Below, piece after piece: positions 7,260-15,306 of a stretch of 54,424 nt of DNA. Within the stretch, counting starts at the first letter, position 1; each line of letters begins with the position of its first letter. Origin of the DNA: an uncultured Lachnospiraceae bacterium (GTDB lineage Bacteria > Bacillota > Clostridia > Lachnospirales > Lachnospiraceae); the NCBI GenBank assembly GCA_947384285.1, contig CANDGI010000020.1, forward strand, positions 1-54,424, written 5' to 3'. The position numbers were made by a program, and so were the translations under genes. A model generated the notes under the pieces. That model saw nothing but the letters and a program-made list of their open reading frames with translations, ran no database searches and was not told the DNA's origin.

Positions 7260-9215
7260 TCACTGCCGCTCCACAATCGTACCTTCCCGGTACGCGCACA
7301 GCAATTTTTCCAAATCAATAATATTCTCTTTAATTTCTTTCCCCACATCGGTATCCGCCACGGTTTTCCGCAGATTCACATGCTGCACCAGCATCATGTG
7401 GGAATGGATGTCGTTTCCATCCTGCACCGCCTTTTCCACCGACTCGAAGGGCTCATGGGCTGCAAGGAGAAGCCCATAGGAATTGTAAATCAACGTGTAT
7501 CCTGCAATCCCCGTCTTTGGCTGGTATGCTTTGGAAAAGCCGCCGTCGATAATCAACAGCTTTCCATTGCACTTTACCGGAGATTCCCCACGAGCAGCTT
7601 CCACCGGCACATGCCCATTGATAATGTGGGAATCCTCCCCTTCCAGCCCGAACTCGCGGAGGATTTTATTTACGATTTCTTCCTGCTCCAGCAGCCGGTA
7701 GTATGGATTCTTCGGCTCCTTATGGGTGGCCTTATCCGCAATAAAATACCGCTCGAAGGTGGTCATTTTCGCTTTTCCAAATACCGGGGAATTGGCGTTC
7801 TGCCAGATAAACCACAGAATGTCCAGGCCTTTCTGCTTTTCTGACGGGTCTATGGAATAATAGCCTTTCCTTGCATAATGCTCCAACACATCATACAGCT
7901 CTTTTCCGCTGTATTCCTTGTCAAACACACGCACCTTTTTAAAGCTGCCATCCTCATTAAAAGGCACGCAGCCATGGTACAGAAGATTTCCGTTATACAC
8001 CTTGTACAGGCTTCCTTTGGTGTACAAAAACCGGATATGCTTCTGCAATTTTTCGCAGTTTATGAAAGCTGTTACCAGCCGGTCCACCACATCCGCTTCC
8101 TCCGGTGACAACTCATAAGGATTTTTCATGTCTACCGTTGGGAAACAGGTATCTTTCAGCGGATAGGTTTTTCCTTCCACTGTCACTGTCCCCTGTTCCA
8201 AATCCATTTTGTCCAGCAAAAGACGCTGGTCCATCTGAAACTCCGGACGCCTTTTCATCAGCTGCCCTTCCAGCTTAAACTGAATGATCGCAATGGCTTT
8301 GTGCATTTTCTCATCCAGCTGGACATCCTTAATGTCATACTCGTCCTCCCGGTAATCCAGGTGGAAGGCATCGCAGGGATCGCTGTCGTATTGTTCTAAC
8401 GCAAACCGCACCAGGGGAATCAGGTTGATGCCATATCCATCCTCCAAGGTATTCAGGTTCCCGTATTTTGCAGAAATGCGGATGACATTTGCAATGCAGG
8501 CTGGATTGCCTGCCGCCGCGCCCATCCACAGCACGTCATGGTTGCCCCACTGGATATCCACGGAATGATGCTCCATCAGGGTATCCATAATCAGATTTGG
8601 GTATGGCCCCCTGTCATAAATATCACCTACCACATGCAGATGGTCTACAATCAAACGGCGGATGAGATTGCAGAATGCAACCACCAGCTCAGACGCTCTT
8701 CTGGTCCGAATGACGGAATTGATAATCTCACTGTAATAGGCTTCCTGATCCGCCACATCCGGCCGTCCTGTCAAAAGCTCTTCGATGACGTAGGCAAAAT
8801 CTTTTGGCAGCGCCTTGCGGACTTTGGAACGGGTGTATTTGGAAGAAGCTCCTTTGCAGATACGGATTAAACGGTACAGCGTCACCTTGTACCAGTCCTC
8901 TAAATTATCCTCCTGCCTTAACACCTGTTTTAACTTCAGCTCCGGGTAATAAATTAAAATTGCAATTCCTTTTTTCTCCGCTACCGAAAGGCTATTGCCA
9001 AATTCTTCTTCAATTTTCCGCTTAATAGCGCCGGAGCCATTCTTCATCACATGCTGGAACTGATCATATTCTCCATGAATGTCCGTGATAAAATGCTCCG
9101 TCCCTTTCGGCAGGCTTAAAATGGCCTGTAAATTTACGATTTCCGTAGCTGCTGCCGGAATCGTCGGATACTGTTTTGCTAAACCCTTTAAATACCTGAT
9201 TTCTCCTGTTTCCAT
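7260..9215 (-). CDS. fbp: Fructose-1,6-bisphosphatase class III
   Basis: Gluconeogenic phosphatase of the large Firmicutes class III (651 residues, normal length), which hydrolyses fructose 1,6-bisphosphate. It belongs to the calcineurin-like phosphoesterase fold. The metal-binding motifs are present in order: DIHGEYDQF near residue 44, GDIYDRGPYPN near 197, GNHDVLWMG near 225, and INGHVPVE near 534. AAGGAG lies 9 bases before the ATG. It stands alone, with a short 84-base gap to dapB upstream. Confidence 0.96.
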   Translation of the reverse strand: METGEIRYLKGLAKQYPTIPAAATEIVNLQAILSLPKGTEHFITDIHGEYDQFQHVMKNGSGAIKRKIEEEFGNSLSVAEKKGIAILIYYPELKLKQVLRQEDNLEDWYKVTLYRLIRICKGASSKYTRSKVRKALPKDFAYVIEELLTGRPDVADQEAYYSEIINSVIRTRRASELVVAFCNLIRRLIVDHLHVVGDIYDRGPYPNLIMDTLMEHHSVDIQWGNHDVLWMGAAAGNPACIANVIRISAKYGNLNTLEDGYGINLIPLVRFALEQYDSDPCDAFHLDYREDEYDIKDVQLDEKMHKAIAIIQFKLEGQLMKRRPEFQMDQRLLLDKMDLEQGTVTVEGKTYPLKDTCFPTVDMKNPYELSPEEADVVDRLVTAFINCEKLQKHIRFLYTKGSLYKVYNGNLLYHGCVPFNEDGSFKKVRVFDKEYSGKELYDVLEHYARKGYYSIDPSEKQKGLDILWFIWQNANSPVFGKAKMTTFERYFIADKATHKEPKNPYYRLLEQEEIVNKILREFGLEGEDSHIINGHVPVEAARGESPVKCNGKLLIIDGGFSKAYQPKTGIAGYTLIYNSYGLLLAAHEPFESVEKAVQDGNDIHSHMMLVQHVNLRKTVADTDVGKEIKENIIDLEKLLCAYREGTIVERQ

Positions 9216-9299
9216 TTTACGTTCTCCTTGTTTTCTTCTGAATATTCCGTATCTAGTACTCCATAGAGCGTGTTTGAAAAATTATCGATTGGCAGTTCC

Positions 9300-10064
9300 T
9301 TACCGTTTTGCTGCAATGACATCTTTCATATCATATTTCCCCGCTGGCTTCCCTGCCAGAAATTTTGCCGCTTCCACTGCGCCCTTTCCAAAAATCCCCT
9401 TGGAATAAGCGGTATGCTTGATTTCTATCACTTCATCCAGCCCGGCAAAAATAACCTCATGATCCCCCACAATGCTGCCGCCCCGGACCGCCTGTATTCC
9501 TATTTCATTTTTTTCCCGTTTCTTCCTCTCCCTTGTCCTGTCATACTTGTACTGATAGGAATTTCCCAATGCTTCATTGATGGAATCTGCCAGCGCCAGC
9601 GCCGTACCGCTGGGTGCGTCCACCTTCTGATTGTGGTGCTTCTCTACAATTTCCATATCAAATCCTGCTGGAGCCAGAATTTTAGCTGCCGCCTGCAGGA
9701 GATCCATCAGCACATTTACCCCCAGGGACATATTTGCAGATTTCAGCACCGGGATTTTCTGGCTGGCTTCTTCTACTCTTGCCAACTGCTCCTTGCTTAA
9801 TCCCGTAGTGCATAAAACCACTGGAAGCTGGTTTGCCAGGCAGTACTCAAGAAGGCTGTCCACTGCCTGGGCTGCTGCAAAATCTACAACTACATCTGCA
9901 TCCACTTTGCATTCTTTAATATTTGAAAATACCGGATATGGATTCTTGATTCCGTCATATGGGTCGATTCCCGCCACAATCTCGATTTCGCCGTCCTCCT
10001 GGCAGATAGCGGAAATCACCTGGCCCATCTTGCCATTGCATCCGTGCATCATCATTTTTACCAT
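9300..10064 (-). CDS. dapB: 4-hydroxy-tetrahydrodipicolinate reductase
   Basis: Second dedicated step of lysine and diaminopimelate synthesis: NAD(P)H reduction of the dapA product. The 254-residue protein has the N-terminal nucleotide-binding loop HGCNGKMGQ (residues 7-15) and the signature EKHHNQKVDAPSGTA with the catalytic H143/H144 and K147. An AGGAGG site lies 8 bases before the ATG at 10064. It follows dapA on the same strand, 159 bases away. A hairpin between the two may act as partial terminator or processing site. Confidence 0.97.
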   Translation of the reverse strand: MVKMMMHGCNGKMGQVISAICQEDGEIEIVAGIDPYDGIKNPYPVFSNIKECKVDADVVVDFAAAQAVDSLLEYCLANQLPVVLCTTGLSKEQLARVEEASQKIPVLKSANMSLGVNVLMDLLQAAAKILAPAGFDMEIVEKHHNQKVDAPSGTALALADSINEALGNSYQYKYDRTRERKKREKNEIGIQAVRGGSIVGDHEVIFAGLDEVIEIKHTAYSKGIFGKGAVEAAKFLAGKPAGKYDMKDVIAAKR

Positions 10065-10131
10065 TTGTATTTCCTCCTAAAGTATGTTTGATTTTTCTCA
10101 ATCTGGTTTCTAAGCGCTTTGGCTGTTATAC

Positions 10132-10172
10132 GCAATGGAGCTGCCCTTAATTTGGACAGCTCGCAGCATTGC
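10132..10172. terminator. Intergenic hairpin between dapA and dapB
   Basis: GCAATGGAGCTG pairs with CAGCTC...CATTGC across an AT-rich loop, with two small interruptions. No clear T-run follows on the minus strand, so this may be an mRNA-stability or processing hairpin rather than a full terminator. Confidence 0.4.
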
Positions 10173-10223
10173 AAGGCCGGAGCGTGTTTTCAATTCCTTC
10201 CTGGCGTCTGCCGGAAAACAATT

Positions 10224-11120
10224 TTAGGCATGCTCCAGAGGAATGCCAAATTCCTCCATTGCCTTTGATAATTTTTTCACATTCTCTGGCTCCATATCGC
10301 CCAACGGCGCACGCAGGGAACCTACGTTCCATCCCATCAGGTTCAGCGCCGCCTTCACCGGGATTGGGTTTACCTCGCAAAACAGTGCATCCACCAGCGG
10401 AAGCACCTTTATCTGCATCCTCAAAGCTTCTTCCTGATTCCCATTCAGATAATTCATTACCATATCATGGGTAAATTTCGGCGCAACATTGGAAAGCACA
10501 GAAATCACCCCGATTCCGCCGCAGGCCAAAAGAGGAATGACCTGGCCGTCCTCACCGGAATACACATCAAAATCTCCCTGGGTCTGCTCCATCAGCTTCA
10601 GCGTATAGGAAATGTCTCCCACGGCATCCTTCATCCCCACAATGTGTTGGATTTCCCGGTTCAGCGCTGCCGCTGTCTGGGCTTCAATCTTGCAGCCCGT
10701 TCTGCCTGGAATGTTGTACATGATAATAGGAATATCCACTTTTTGGGCTATCTGCCTGTAATGAGCCATCAGCCCCTTCTGGGTTGCTTTATTGTAATAG
10801 GGCGTTACCACCAAAAGCCCGTCTGCACCTGCAAGCTGTGCCTGATGAGATAATTCCACCGCTGTCTTGGTGCAGTTGGAGCCGGTTCCTGCAATCACCG
10901 GAATCCGGTTTTTCACAATGGAAACGGTTGCGCGGATCACTTCAAGATGCTCCTCCACGGTCAGCGTGGATGCTTCTCCTGTAGTCCCTGTAATAATGAT
11001 GCTGTCTGTTTCATTTTTAATCTGGTCTTCCAAAAGCTCTGCTAACTTGTCATAATCCACTTCCAGGTTTTCTTTCATGGGTGTCACAAGCGCAACGCCC
11101 GCACCTTTAAAAATTGCCAT
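10224..11120 (-). CDS. dapA: 4-hydroxy-tetrahydrodipicolinate synthase
   Basis: Condenses pyruvate and aspartate semialdehyde, the first dedicated step towards lysine and diaminopimelate. The 298-residue TIM-barrel protein has TGTTGEASTL near residue 44, Y135 in MYNIPGRTG, and the Schiff-base lysine K164 in GMKDAVGD. AGGAGGAAG lies just upstream of the ATG at 11120. Its mRNA has a leader of about 370 bases with a lysine riboswitch and terminator, so expression should fall when lysine is plentiful. dapB follows downstream. Confidence 0.97.
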   Translation of the reverse strand: MAIFKGAGVALVTPMKENLEVDYDKLAELLEDQIKNETDSIIITGTTGEASTLTVEEHLEVIRATVSIVKNRIPVIAGTGSNCTKTAVELSHQAQLAGADGLLVVTPYYNKATQKGLMAHYRQIAQKVDIPIIMYNIPGRTGCKIEAQTAAALNREIQHIVGMKDAVGDISYTLKLMEQTQGDFDVYSGEDGQVIPLLACGGIGVISVLSNVAPKFTHDMVMNYLNGNQEEALRMQIKVLPLVDALFCEVNPIPVKAALNLMGWNVGSLRAPLGDMEPENVKKLSKAMEEFGIPLEHA

Positions 11121-11239
11121 ATACCTTCCTCCTTTTCAATGAAATGCCCCTTCGTTCCGGCGGCAAATCGTCGGAAGGCATTCCGAATAATGCTTCGCAT
11201 CAGCCTTCCTCCTTAACAACAGTCTGCGTGGGTACGCAT

Positions 11240-11266
11240 AAAAAAGCCGACTGGATAAGTCGGCTT
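11240..11266 (-). terminator. Riboswitch-controlled intrinsic terminator in the dapA leader
   Basis: On the minus strand AAGCCGACT pairs perfectly with AGTCGGCTT over a 5-base loop and is followed by TTTTTTATG. It lies between the L-box aptamer and the dapA ribosome site, so it is best read as the expression platform of the riboswitch. Confidence 0.9.
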
Positions 11267-11313
11267 AAAGATTCTGACATTTGCAGAAAACCATGTTCCC
11301 TGCTGATAAATCT

Positions 11314-11481
11314 GTGATAGCGCTCCATCCATCTTGAGATGACAGTCATATAATTATTCACTATATGCCCAAGAACCTCTCTACAGGAAAAGCATTCTTT
11401 CGGCGTTCTTCCCTTTCCATTATCTTCTACTGTGCCTGCCACATCCGATAAATTACTCATGAATCACGCAACCTCTATCCA
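11314..11481 (-). ncRNA. Lysine riboswitch (L box) controlling dapA
   Basis: Read on the minus strand, this leader matches the L-box consensus in order. It opens with GGATAGAGGTTGCG (P1 strand and loop-E side) and then TTCATGAGTA. Next come AAGGGAAGAACGCCGAAA (the conserved GCCGAA element), TTCTTGGGCATATAGTGAA with its partner ATATGACTGTCA, and the closing GGAGCGCTATC, which pairs with the opening GATAG. A sigma-A promoter lies just upstream and an intrinsic terminator downstream. The 86-codon minus-strand frame across the same bases is therefore a chance frame. The identification rests on remembered consensus; a covariance-model search would settle it. Confidence 0.88.
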
Positions 11482-11501
11482 TTCATATTATTCTTAACGC
11501 T

Positions 11502-11530
11502 AATATAGCATTTTCTATCTGCAAAGTCAA
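11502..11530 (-). promoter_or_regulatory. Sigma-A-type promoter for the dapA leader
   Basis: TTGACT (11525-11530) and TATATT (11502-11507) on the minus strand are 17 bases apart. Transcription should start near 11495, about a dozen bases before the first paired strand of the riboswitch. Confidence 0.85.
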
Positions 11531-11542
11531 TAACGATATTTA

Positions 11543-12025
11543 TTATTCTGCATGTATTTCATAAATTTTTCCAATATATTTCCGCAACGCCTCATTCACA
11601 TGTTTTCCAGTGAGCATAAGTTCCGTATCCTCTGACCTGGCGTTCATCAACGTCTCCAAATCTTCCTGTGAAACCATTTTATTCTCTAAAAGCTCCAAAA
11701 AACTATCTAAAATTAAAAGATTGCACTCTCCTGTCACCAGAACCTTCTTTGCAAAATTAAATCCGTTGCGTATGTTCATGCTTTCTTCTTCCTGCTCCTC
11801 CCTGGAAAGCTCGGTAAAATCCTTCTCAAATCTTGCAAAACTAAAAAACTTTATCTCCGGCTCCAGCCTATGCAGAAGTTCCAGTTCCTCTTCCTTTTTT
11901 CCTTTTAAAAATTGAATGATAATCGCACTGTTGCCCTGAGCTGCAAACTGCATCGCATATCCAAGCGCTGCTGCAGTCTTGCCTTTTCCCTCCCCGCAAT
12001 AAACAGTAATCTTTTCTTTACACAT
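11543..12025 (-). CDS. Cob(I)alamin adenosyltransferase-like P-loop protein (CobO/BtuR family)
   Basis: A 160-residue protein of the CobA/CobO/BtuR family, which transfers the adenosyl group of ATP to reduced corrinoids. It begins with the P-loop YCGEGKGKTAAALGYA (Walker-type residues 11-17) and then IIIQFLKGKKEEELELL, the usual second motif. The C-terminal part is shorter than in classical CobO, but NLLILDSFLELLENKMVS matches the family's conserved acidic strand. No other cobalamin genes are nearby. It could serve an uptake or repair role, or be a diverged member with another nucleotide substrate. Confidence 0.85.
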   Translation of the reverse strand: MCKEKITVYCGEGKGKTAAALGYAMQFAAQGNSAIIIQFLKGKKEEELELLHRLEPEIKFFSFARFEKDFTELSREEQEEESMNIRNGFNFAKKVLVTGECNLLILDSFLELLENKMVSQEDLETLMNARSEDTELMLTGKHVNEALRKYIGKIYEIHAE

Positions 12026-12169
12026 GCCATTTTCCTTTCTTTATAAAACAAAACCTTTTCTTAAAATACCACAAACCCTCGGAAAATGCAAATTTTTGTC
12101 AAATTGTTGTTTGTAAATAATTTTTTTGCAGTATGTATCCTTTCTTTCATGATTCAGCCCCATGTTGCA

Positions 12170-12382
12170 TAACCTATCCCGCGACAGGCCGCATGGCTAT
12201 CCTTACTATGGAAGCTTTCGCTTTCATGGCAAATCCCCATCATGCCAAACTTCCGTCCAGCGGGCCATGCCCATCCTTATTGCGGAAGCTTTCGCTTTCA
12301 TGGTAAACCCCATCATGCACAGTCAGCCGTTCGGCGGACCCCATGGCCATCCGTACTATGGAAGTCGGAGACTTTCATAGGT
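12170..12382 (-). repeat. Dispersed intergenic repeat, three tandem copies, reverse orientation
   Basis: Read on the minus strand, three copies of the repeat described at 3108 follow each other. Each has a GCATGATGGGG ... CCATGAAAGC ... GCTTCC ... AAGGAT(A/G)(G)GCCATG core, spaced about 70-75 bases. It fills most of the 374-base gap between the cobalamin gene and the SSB-like gene. The short frames through it are repeat-derived, not genes. Confidence 0.8.
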
Positions 12383-12399
12383 AAATACCATTATTTTCT

Positions 12400-13026
12400 C
12401 TATTCTAAATATTCCACCTTGCTTACAGATACTTCATAAGCAATCCTGTGTTCCACTTCTGTCTCGGAAAGCTTTTTCACATATTCCCTGCTCTGTATCC
12501 TTCCATACACCTGCACATGGCCTCCCACCTCAAAACTGGAAGCATATCTGGCATTTCTTCCCCAGCAGATGCATGGGATATAATCTGATTTTCCATAAGA
12601 ACGGTTCACTGCAATCAACAAATCTGCAATTTCTCTGCCCAGCGGCGTTTTCCGGTAAATGGGCTCCTTGCAGATATATCCATCCAGGAATATCTGGTTG
12701 CTTTTCTCTCCTTCTGGAATCTCGTCTACAAATTCCAGTTCCCTTACAAATACTGACAGCACAAGGCGGTTTCTCTTCTCTTCATGCCTGTTATAGGAAC
12801 GGAACTGTCCATCCACCCGGATAAACTGCCCGATATAGCTGCGCTGGGTGTCAATCAGCCGCTCAGAAATCATCATGGGAATGATATCTGCAAAATTGCT
12901 CAATCGGTTTACGGACACTTCCACCATATAAAATCCTTCCCCAAACACCTCGTGACTATACTGGAAATCTGAAACGACCTCGCCAGTAATTGTAACCTGA
13001 TTGTTTTCAAATATTTTATCTGCCAT
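12400..13026 (-). CDS. Single-stranded DNA-binding-like protein with two OB folds
   Basis: A 208-residue protein resembling a tandem OB-fold SSB paralogue common in Clostridia. Residues about 1-105 (VTITGEVVSDFQYSHEVFGE ... RLVLSVFVRELEF) and about 115-205 (IFLDGYICKEPIYRKTPLG ... VSVSKVEYLE) both follow the SSB pattern; the second half has TPLGREIADLLIAVNR, close to the SSB core. It lacks the acidic C-terminal tail used for protein recruitment. The start was set at 13026, where GGGG lies upstream; an earlier ATG would add 11 unsupported residues. It is divergent from the cyclophilin gene, and its promoter region holds a 69-bp duplication. Confidence 0.8.
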   Translation of the reverse strand: MADKIFENNQVTITGEVVSDFQYSHEVFGEGFYMVEVSVNRLSNFADIIPMMISERLIDTQRSYIGQFIRVDGQFRSYNRHEEKRNRLVLSVFVRELEFVDEIPEGEKSNQIFLDGYICKEPIYRKTPLGREIADLLIAVNRSYGKSDYIPCICWGRNARYASSFEVGGHVQVYGRIQSREYVKKLSETEVEHRIAYEVSVSKVEYLE

Positions 13027-13097
13027 GAGTATTAGTCCCCTTTCGTATATCGATGGCACATCGATGAAGTATAAATTTTTCTAAAAGAATACCATTG

Positions 13098-13236
13098 GGT
13101 TTCTGAAAATATTCGCACTTCCTGTCGACAGGATTTACTCTTTACGAAATCGACAATCCAGGATATGGTTTCTGAAAATATCCGCACTTCCTGTCGACAG
13201 GATTTACTCTTTACGAAATCGACAATCCAGGATATA
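13098..13236. repeat. 69-bp tandem duplication containing the palindrome CCTGTCGACAGG
   Basis: 13098-13166 is repeated almost exactly at 13167-13235, with one mismatch in the first 20 bases. Each copy holds the perfect 12-bp palindrome CCTGTCGACAGG and the TTTACG box. The second copy ends on the TATAAT box of the cyclophilin promoter, so the duplication may double an operator or promoter element between the two divergent genes. Confidence 0.9.
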
Positions 13237-13238
13237 AT
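13210..13238 (+). promoter_or_regulatory. Sigma-A-type promoter for the cyclophilin gene
   Basis: TTTACG (13210-13215) and TATAAT (13233-13238) are separated by 17 bases, about 40 bases before the start codon. The first copy of the tandem duplication has the same -35 box but ends GGATATGG, so it lacks a good -10 box. Confidence 0.7.
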
Positions 13239-13276
13239 ATGCAGGTAGGATTATATTTCGAAAAGAGGTAAACATT

Positions 13277-13798
13277 ATGGCTCAAAACCCAATTGTAACA
13301 TTTGAAATGGAAAACGGTGACAGGATAAAAGCAGAGCTTTATCCAGAAACTGCCCCTAACACGGTAAATAATTTTCTCAGCCTGGTAAACAAGGGATACT
13401 ATAACGGCCTTTGCTTCCACCGTGTCATCCGGGGATTTATGATTCAGGGCGGATGCCCGGAAGGAACCGGAACCGGCGGCCCTGGCTACAGCATCCGGGG
13501 TGAATTTTCCCAGAACGGTTTTTCCAACGATTTAAAACACAGCGCAGGCGTCCTTTCCATGGCCAGGACAATGGCTCCCGATTCTGCAGGCTCCCAGTTT
13601 TTCATTATGCATCAGGATTCTCCTCATTTAGATGGCGCCTATGCAGCTTTTGGAAAAGTAACTGAGGGCATGGATGCAGTAAACCGCATTGCCGAGACGG
13701 CTACGGATTATTCTGACCGCCCAATGGAAGACCAGATTATGAAAACTGTGACAGCCGAATGCTTTGGCGTAGAATATCCAGAACCTGAGAAATGTTAA
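13277..13798 (+). CDS. Peptidyl-prolyl cis-trans isomerase, cyclophilin type
   Basis: Cytoplasmic cyclophilin that speeds proline isomerisation during folding. The 173-residue protein is close to the minimal bacterial cyclophilin size and has no signal peptide. It contains the family core FHRVIRGFMIQGG (near residue 54) and SAGSQFFIMHQDSPHLDG (near 110), including the catalytic arginine of the first motif and the conserved Q/F pair of the second. AGAGG lies 8 bases before the ATG. It is one of the few plus-strand genes here and diverges from the SSB-like gene. Confidence 0.95.
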   Translation: MAQNPIVTFEMENGDRIKAELYPETAPNTVNNFLSLVNKGYYNGLCFHRVIRGFMIQGGCPEGTGTGGPGYSIRGEFSQNGFSNDLKHSAGVLSMARTMAPDSAGSQFFIMHQDSPHLDGAYAAFGKVTEGMDAVNRIAETATDYSDRPMEDQIMKTVTAECFGVEYPEPEKC

Positions 13799-13837
13799 AC
13801 CGCCTAACTAAGACATTTATTTGAATACGGAAGAAAA

Positions 13838-13942
13838 GACAGGATTGCCCCTTGGCCCGCCCAATCGGAGGCTTTCACAGTCAGCACGCTATCATGCGCG
13901 GCCTATCGTTGGGCAGGCTGCATGGCAGTCCTGTCTTTCCTG
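13838..13942. repeat. Single dispersed-repeat copy flanked by an inverted repeat
   Basis: GAAAAGACAGGATTGCC at the left pairs imperfectly with GGCAGTCCTGTCTTTCC at the right. Between them is a diverged copy of the dispersed repeat, recognisable from GGAGGCTTTCACAGTCAGC, ATCATGCGCGGCC and GCATGGCAG. It lies just after the cyclophilin stop and could serve as a terminator for it. Confidence 0.55.
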
Positions 13943-13985
13943 TGTACCGGACTATAAAAAGCTTGCTGCAATTCGAAGGAATTCT

Positions 13986-14834
13986 CTAAACCTCTATCCC
14001 TGCCATCCGTAAAATCAATTTTGCAGTTCTTGTGAGTTCACGCTCGAATTCCCCTTCTCTCCCATTCCCTGCCATACATCTTCTAACCGCTTTTTCCACC
14101 CTGCCGCTTCTTGCCGCTTCCCTTAGCTGCAGGTTGTAAGGTATAGCTCCAAGCAGGTTTTCGTCCACCCGGTAAAGACGCTGTAAATTTTCCCTTGTAT
14201 ACAAACCATCCGCAAAATAATTCCCCACCAGAAAAAAGATCTTCCCTGGAAAACCAGGAGGATTCCTGTAATAATCTCCGATTAATTCTGATTCCTGATT
14301 CATATTCAAAACACAGATATCCGCTTCCTGCAGTATGCTCTGTGTAAAATCATCCTTCCGGCTGCCGCAGTCAAAAAATACCAAGCCAAAGCAGTCCTCT
14401 ACCGCATGCATCACCTGCTTTAGCCTTACAAAAAGAGAATCCTCCTGCCACCATTCCTGCTCTTTTCTCCTGCTGCCGGGCAGACAGTAGAGCTTATCTT
14501 TCACAATCTGCTTCATATTTGCCCTGACTGTCTGTCTGGTCAATTCATCCTTCTGCTTACCCAGCAGACAATCCAGTCCGGCGGCAAGAAAATATTCCTG
14601 CTGTTCTGCTGCCAGAAAGGCCTGCCCTGTATGCCCGCGTTCCTTTTCCACAGGCTGCCTTAATACGGAATTTCCTCTTTTTCCAGAAAAACTTTTTTCC
14701 AGCTCCCTTCCGCTGTAACCTCCTGTAACCACCGCGATAGACTGTGGGCTTATGCGCACAGCCGCGCAGGCAACCAACGACATATGGAAGGCAGTCTCCA
14801 CCTGTTCCTCTTCACTCCAAAATGCTATTTTCAT
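13986..14834 (-). CDS. MinD/ParA-like protein without a recognisable P-loop
   Basis: A 282-residue protein of unknown function with the late part of a MinD/ParA-like fold: LVFFDCGSRKDDFTQSIL (near residue 155) resembles the Walker B/switch region, FFLVGNYFADG (near 202) and GAIPYNLQLREAARSGRV (near 230) follow the usual MinD pattern. The N-terminal region, where the deviant Walker A lysines should lie, has only AVVTGGYSGRELEKSF and no GGxGKT. It is therefore probably not an active ATPase, or binds nucleotide differently. AAGGAGAAG sits 6 bases before the ATG at 14834. It stands alone. Confidence 0.6.
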   Translation of the reverse strand: MKIAFWSEEEQVETAFHMSLVACAAVRISPQSIAVVTGGYSGRELEKSFSGKRGNSVLRQPVEKERGHTGQAFLAAEQQEYFLAAGLDCLLGKQKDELTRQTVRANMKQIVKDKLYCLPGSRRKEQEWWQEDSLFVRLKQVMHAVEDCFGLVFFDCGSRKDDFTQSILQEADICVLNMNQESELIGDYYRNPPGFPGKIFFLVGNYFADGLYTRENLQRLYRVDENLLGAIPYNLQLREAARSGRVEKAVRRCMAGNGREGEFERELTRTAKLILRMAGIEV

Positions 14835-14927
14835 CGACACTTCTCCTTGTACTTTTTCCAATTTTAAAAAGGAGAATCATCCTAAGACATTCCGACGCAA
14901 GACGTTATACCCCAGCGCATGCTTATT

Positions 14928-15117
14928 TGCCAAACCATTTGCTGTTCCTCTGATAATCATACGAAGCTGCTGGCAAACCATTTGCTGTCCCTCTGATAAT
15001 CATACGAAGCTGCTGGCAAATCAGTTGCTGTCCCTCTGATTAATCATATAAAGCTGCTGGCAAATCAGTTGCTGTCCCTCTGATTAATCATATAAAGCTG
15101 CTGGCAAATCAGCTGCC
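14928..15117. repeat. 43/44-bp tandem repeat, four copies plus a partial
   Basis: Units begin at 14928, 14971, 15014 and 15058, with a partial at 15102. Each reads TGGCAAA(C/T)CA(T/G)TTGCTGT, then CCTCTGAT(T)AATCATA, then AAGCTGC. The last two full units are identical and 44 bases long; the first two are 43. The array lies upstream of the MinD-like gene and downstream of the amidase. The remaining 190 bases to 15306 are AT-rich with nothing recognised. Confidence 0.9.
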
Positions 15118-15306
15118 TCACGAGTATAAAACAAACCATAATTACCGTAAATCTGGAAATTCCGCACAAAGATAATTGTACGTTGAACAAAAGATATATT
15201 CATCATACAAAAACCGCCGGGAATTGTAAATACTTTTTTCTGTTTTTATAAAAATTTAAGACTTTTTCTTGATTGGCAACGATTTCCTCTCCGGCTGTTT
15301 ACTGAA

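Noticed and set aside
11200-11460. 86-codon minus-strand frame upstream of dapA
   Set aside because: It lies over the lysine riboswitch and reads through its terminator; it has only a weak ribosome site. The RNA explanation fits every conserved block.
12162-12439. Plus-strand frames of 65-72 codons
   Set aside because: They consist of the tandem dispersed repeat and encode repeated His/Gly/Tyr-rich strings typical of repeat translation.
14928-15117. Possible CRISPR array
   Set aside because: Units follow directly with no unique spacers, and there are no cas genes.
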